Shown: positions 5,719-6,300 of the stretch, piece by piece | Layout of the letters: every line of letters starts with the position of its first letter | Position numbering within the stretch: position 1 is the stretch's first letter | Assembly (NCBI GenBank): GCA_007117785.1 | Contig: SKFV01000284.1 | Coordinates: 1-6,300, forward strand | Direction of reading: 5' to 3' | DNA: 6,300 nt | Source of the DNA: Pseudomonas sp. | GTDB lineage: Bacteria; Pseudomonadota; Gammaproteobacteria; Pseudomonadales; Pseudomonadaceae | Program-made: the position numbers and the translations under genes | Notes under the pieces: generated by a model | Database searches by the model: none | Told to the model about the DNA's origin: nothing | What the model saw: only the letters and a program-made list of their open reading frames with translations

Positions 5719-5723
5719 ACGGC

Positions 5724-6300
5724 TCAATCGTCCAGAATGGCCGGGCAAGGCAACCGCAAAAAGCGCTGGATTGCCTGGGTCTGTGCCAGAGCGTCGCGGC
5801 GACCGAGGTCAATCAGCTCCTGGCAGTATTCCGCTTCGAACAACAGATAGCTGGCCATGCTGCCACCAGAGGCACGGGTAATACCGCTACCCCTGATAAA
5901 GGCACGCAAGCCGGCAGGCAGGGCCTTGCGGTGCCGCGCGGCAATCACATCCAATGGCTCGCTGGGTGAAATGACCAACACCTCTACCGGACGCACGCCA
6001 TTCGCCCGGGTACGTGAGCCAGCTGGCATGTAAGTGGCGAGACTATTCATGCGCTCAAGCAATTCGATATCGGTTTCCAGATTATCGACAAAGGTGCTGT
6101 TCAGCAGGTGCCCGCCAATCTGCGCCAGCGTCGGCGGCAGGGCTGCGCGCAGGCGCGGACCATGCTGTCCGGCAGCAGCCTTGGCTTCGTGGGCCAGGTT
6201 ATCCGACACCCCGATCACCAGAATCTTGCTGGCCCCCAGATGCAGGGCCGGACTGATCGGCGCCTGCTGACGAACGGCACCATCACCGAACCATTCGCGA
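5724..6300 (-). CDS. patatin-like phospholipase, C-terminal part (5' end outside window)
   Basis: The last 191 residues of a patatin-like serine lipase, a family that hydrolyses acyl esters of phospholipids with a Ser-Asp dyad. The Asp is visible near the right edge in WFGDGAVRQQAPISPALHLGA (DGA at 6284-6276), followed by the usual SKILVIGVSDN strand. The nucleophile motif GxSxG and the oxyanion glycine loop would lie beyond the window, so activity cannot be judged here. The C-terminal region contains SYLLFEAEYCQELIDLGRRDA, typical of bacterial patatin-like proteins, and ends PCPAILDD. No frameshift or stop interrupts the visible part. It converges on rapA with a 60-bp spacer, so the two are unlikely to be co-regulated. 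The family is clear; substrate and cell location (cytosolic or inner-membrane face) are not. Confidence 0.9.
   Translation of the reverse strand, partial: REWFGDGAVRQQAPISPALHLGASKILVIGVSDNLAHEAKAAAGQHGPRLRAALPPTLAQIGGHLLNSTFVDNLETDIELLERMNSLATYMPAGSRTRANGVRPVEVLVISPSEPLDVIAARHRKALPAGLRAFIRGSGITRASGGSMASYLLFEAEYCQELIDLGRRDALAQTQAIQRFLRLPCPAILDD

Noticed and set aside
1..6300. Search for defence system, prophage, insertion sequence, CRISPR or toxin-antitoxin features.
   Set aside because: No transposase, integrase, terminal repeats, spaced direct repeats or recognisable toxin pair were seen; gene content and orientation look like ordinary core chromosome. RapA is a SNF2 ATPase, but its whole length matches the polymerase-recycling protein, not a defence helicase.

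Overview
The window looks like chromosomal DNA of a Pseudomonas-type gammaproteobacterium, such as the Stutzerimonas/Halopseudomonas/Pseudomonas group. The grounds are the moderately high G+C, a full-length gammaproteobacterial RapA, an ANR-type box, and a small membrane peptide closely resembling CcoM, a subunit of cbb3 cytochrome oxidase known from Pseudomonas. No mobile element, CRISPR array, tRNA or rRNA is visible. Species is not resolved.

Layout, left to right. Bases 1-153 hold no convincing gene, only a short open frame behind a perfect Shine-Dalgarno. Then come five minus-strand genes: a short-chain dehydrogenase/reductase (154-969), a DTW-domain tRNA-uridine aminocarboxypropyltransferase of the TapT type (1097-1720), ccoM (1830-1952), and two small uncharacterised basic proteins (67 aa, 2043-2246; 94 aa, 2259-2543). 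A divergent control region (2544-2822) separates these from the plus-strand rapA (2823-5663), which fills most of the right half. A convergent minus-strand patatin-like phospholipase (5724-6300) runs off the right edge without its 5' part.

Transcription units inferred from the sequence. The 94-aa and 67-aa genes are 12 nt apart and probably form one unit behind a perfect TATAAT -10. ccoM is a single-gene unit, with an ANR box placed where a class II activator would sit, a leader of about 30 nt, and a strong intrinsic terminator. The DTW gene begins only 40 nt past that terminator with no usable Shine-Dalgarno and a start codon inside a perfect palindrome, so its mRNA may be nearly leaderless. 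The dehydrogenase has its own leader containing a 14-bp-arm inverted repeat. rapA and the phospholipase converge on a 60-bp spacer packed with palindromes.

Most of the genes are housekeeping: RNA polymerase recycling (RapA), tRNA modification (DTW), low-oxygen respiration (CcoM) and probable lipid or alcohol metabolism (SDR, patatin). I see no clear new multi-gene defence or metabolic system. The points most worth a second look are the ANR-controlled orphan ccoM, the two unknown basic small proteins divergent from rapA with a CRP/Vfr-like site between them, and the inverted repeat over the dehydrogenase leader.
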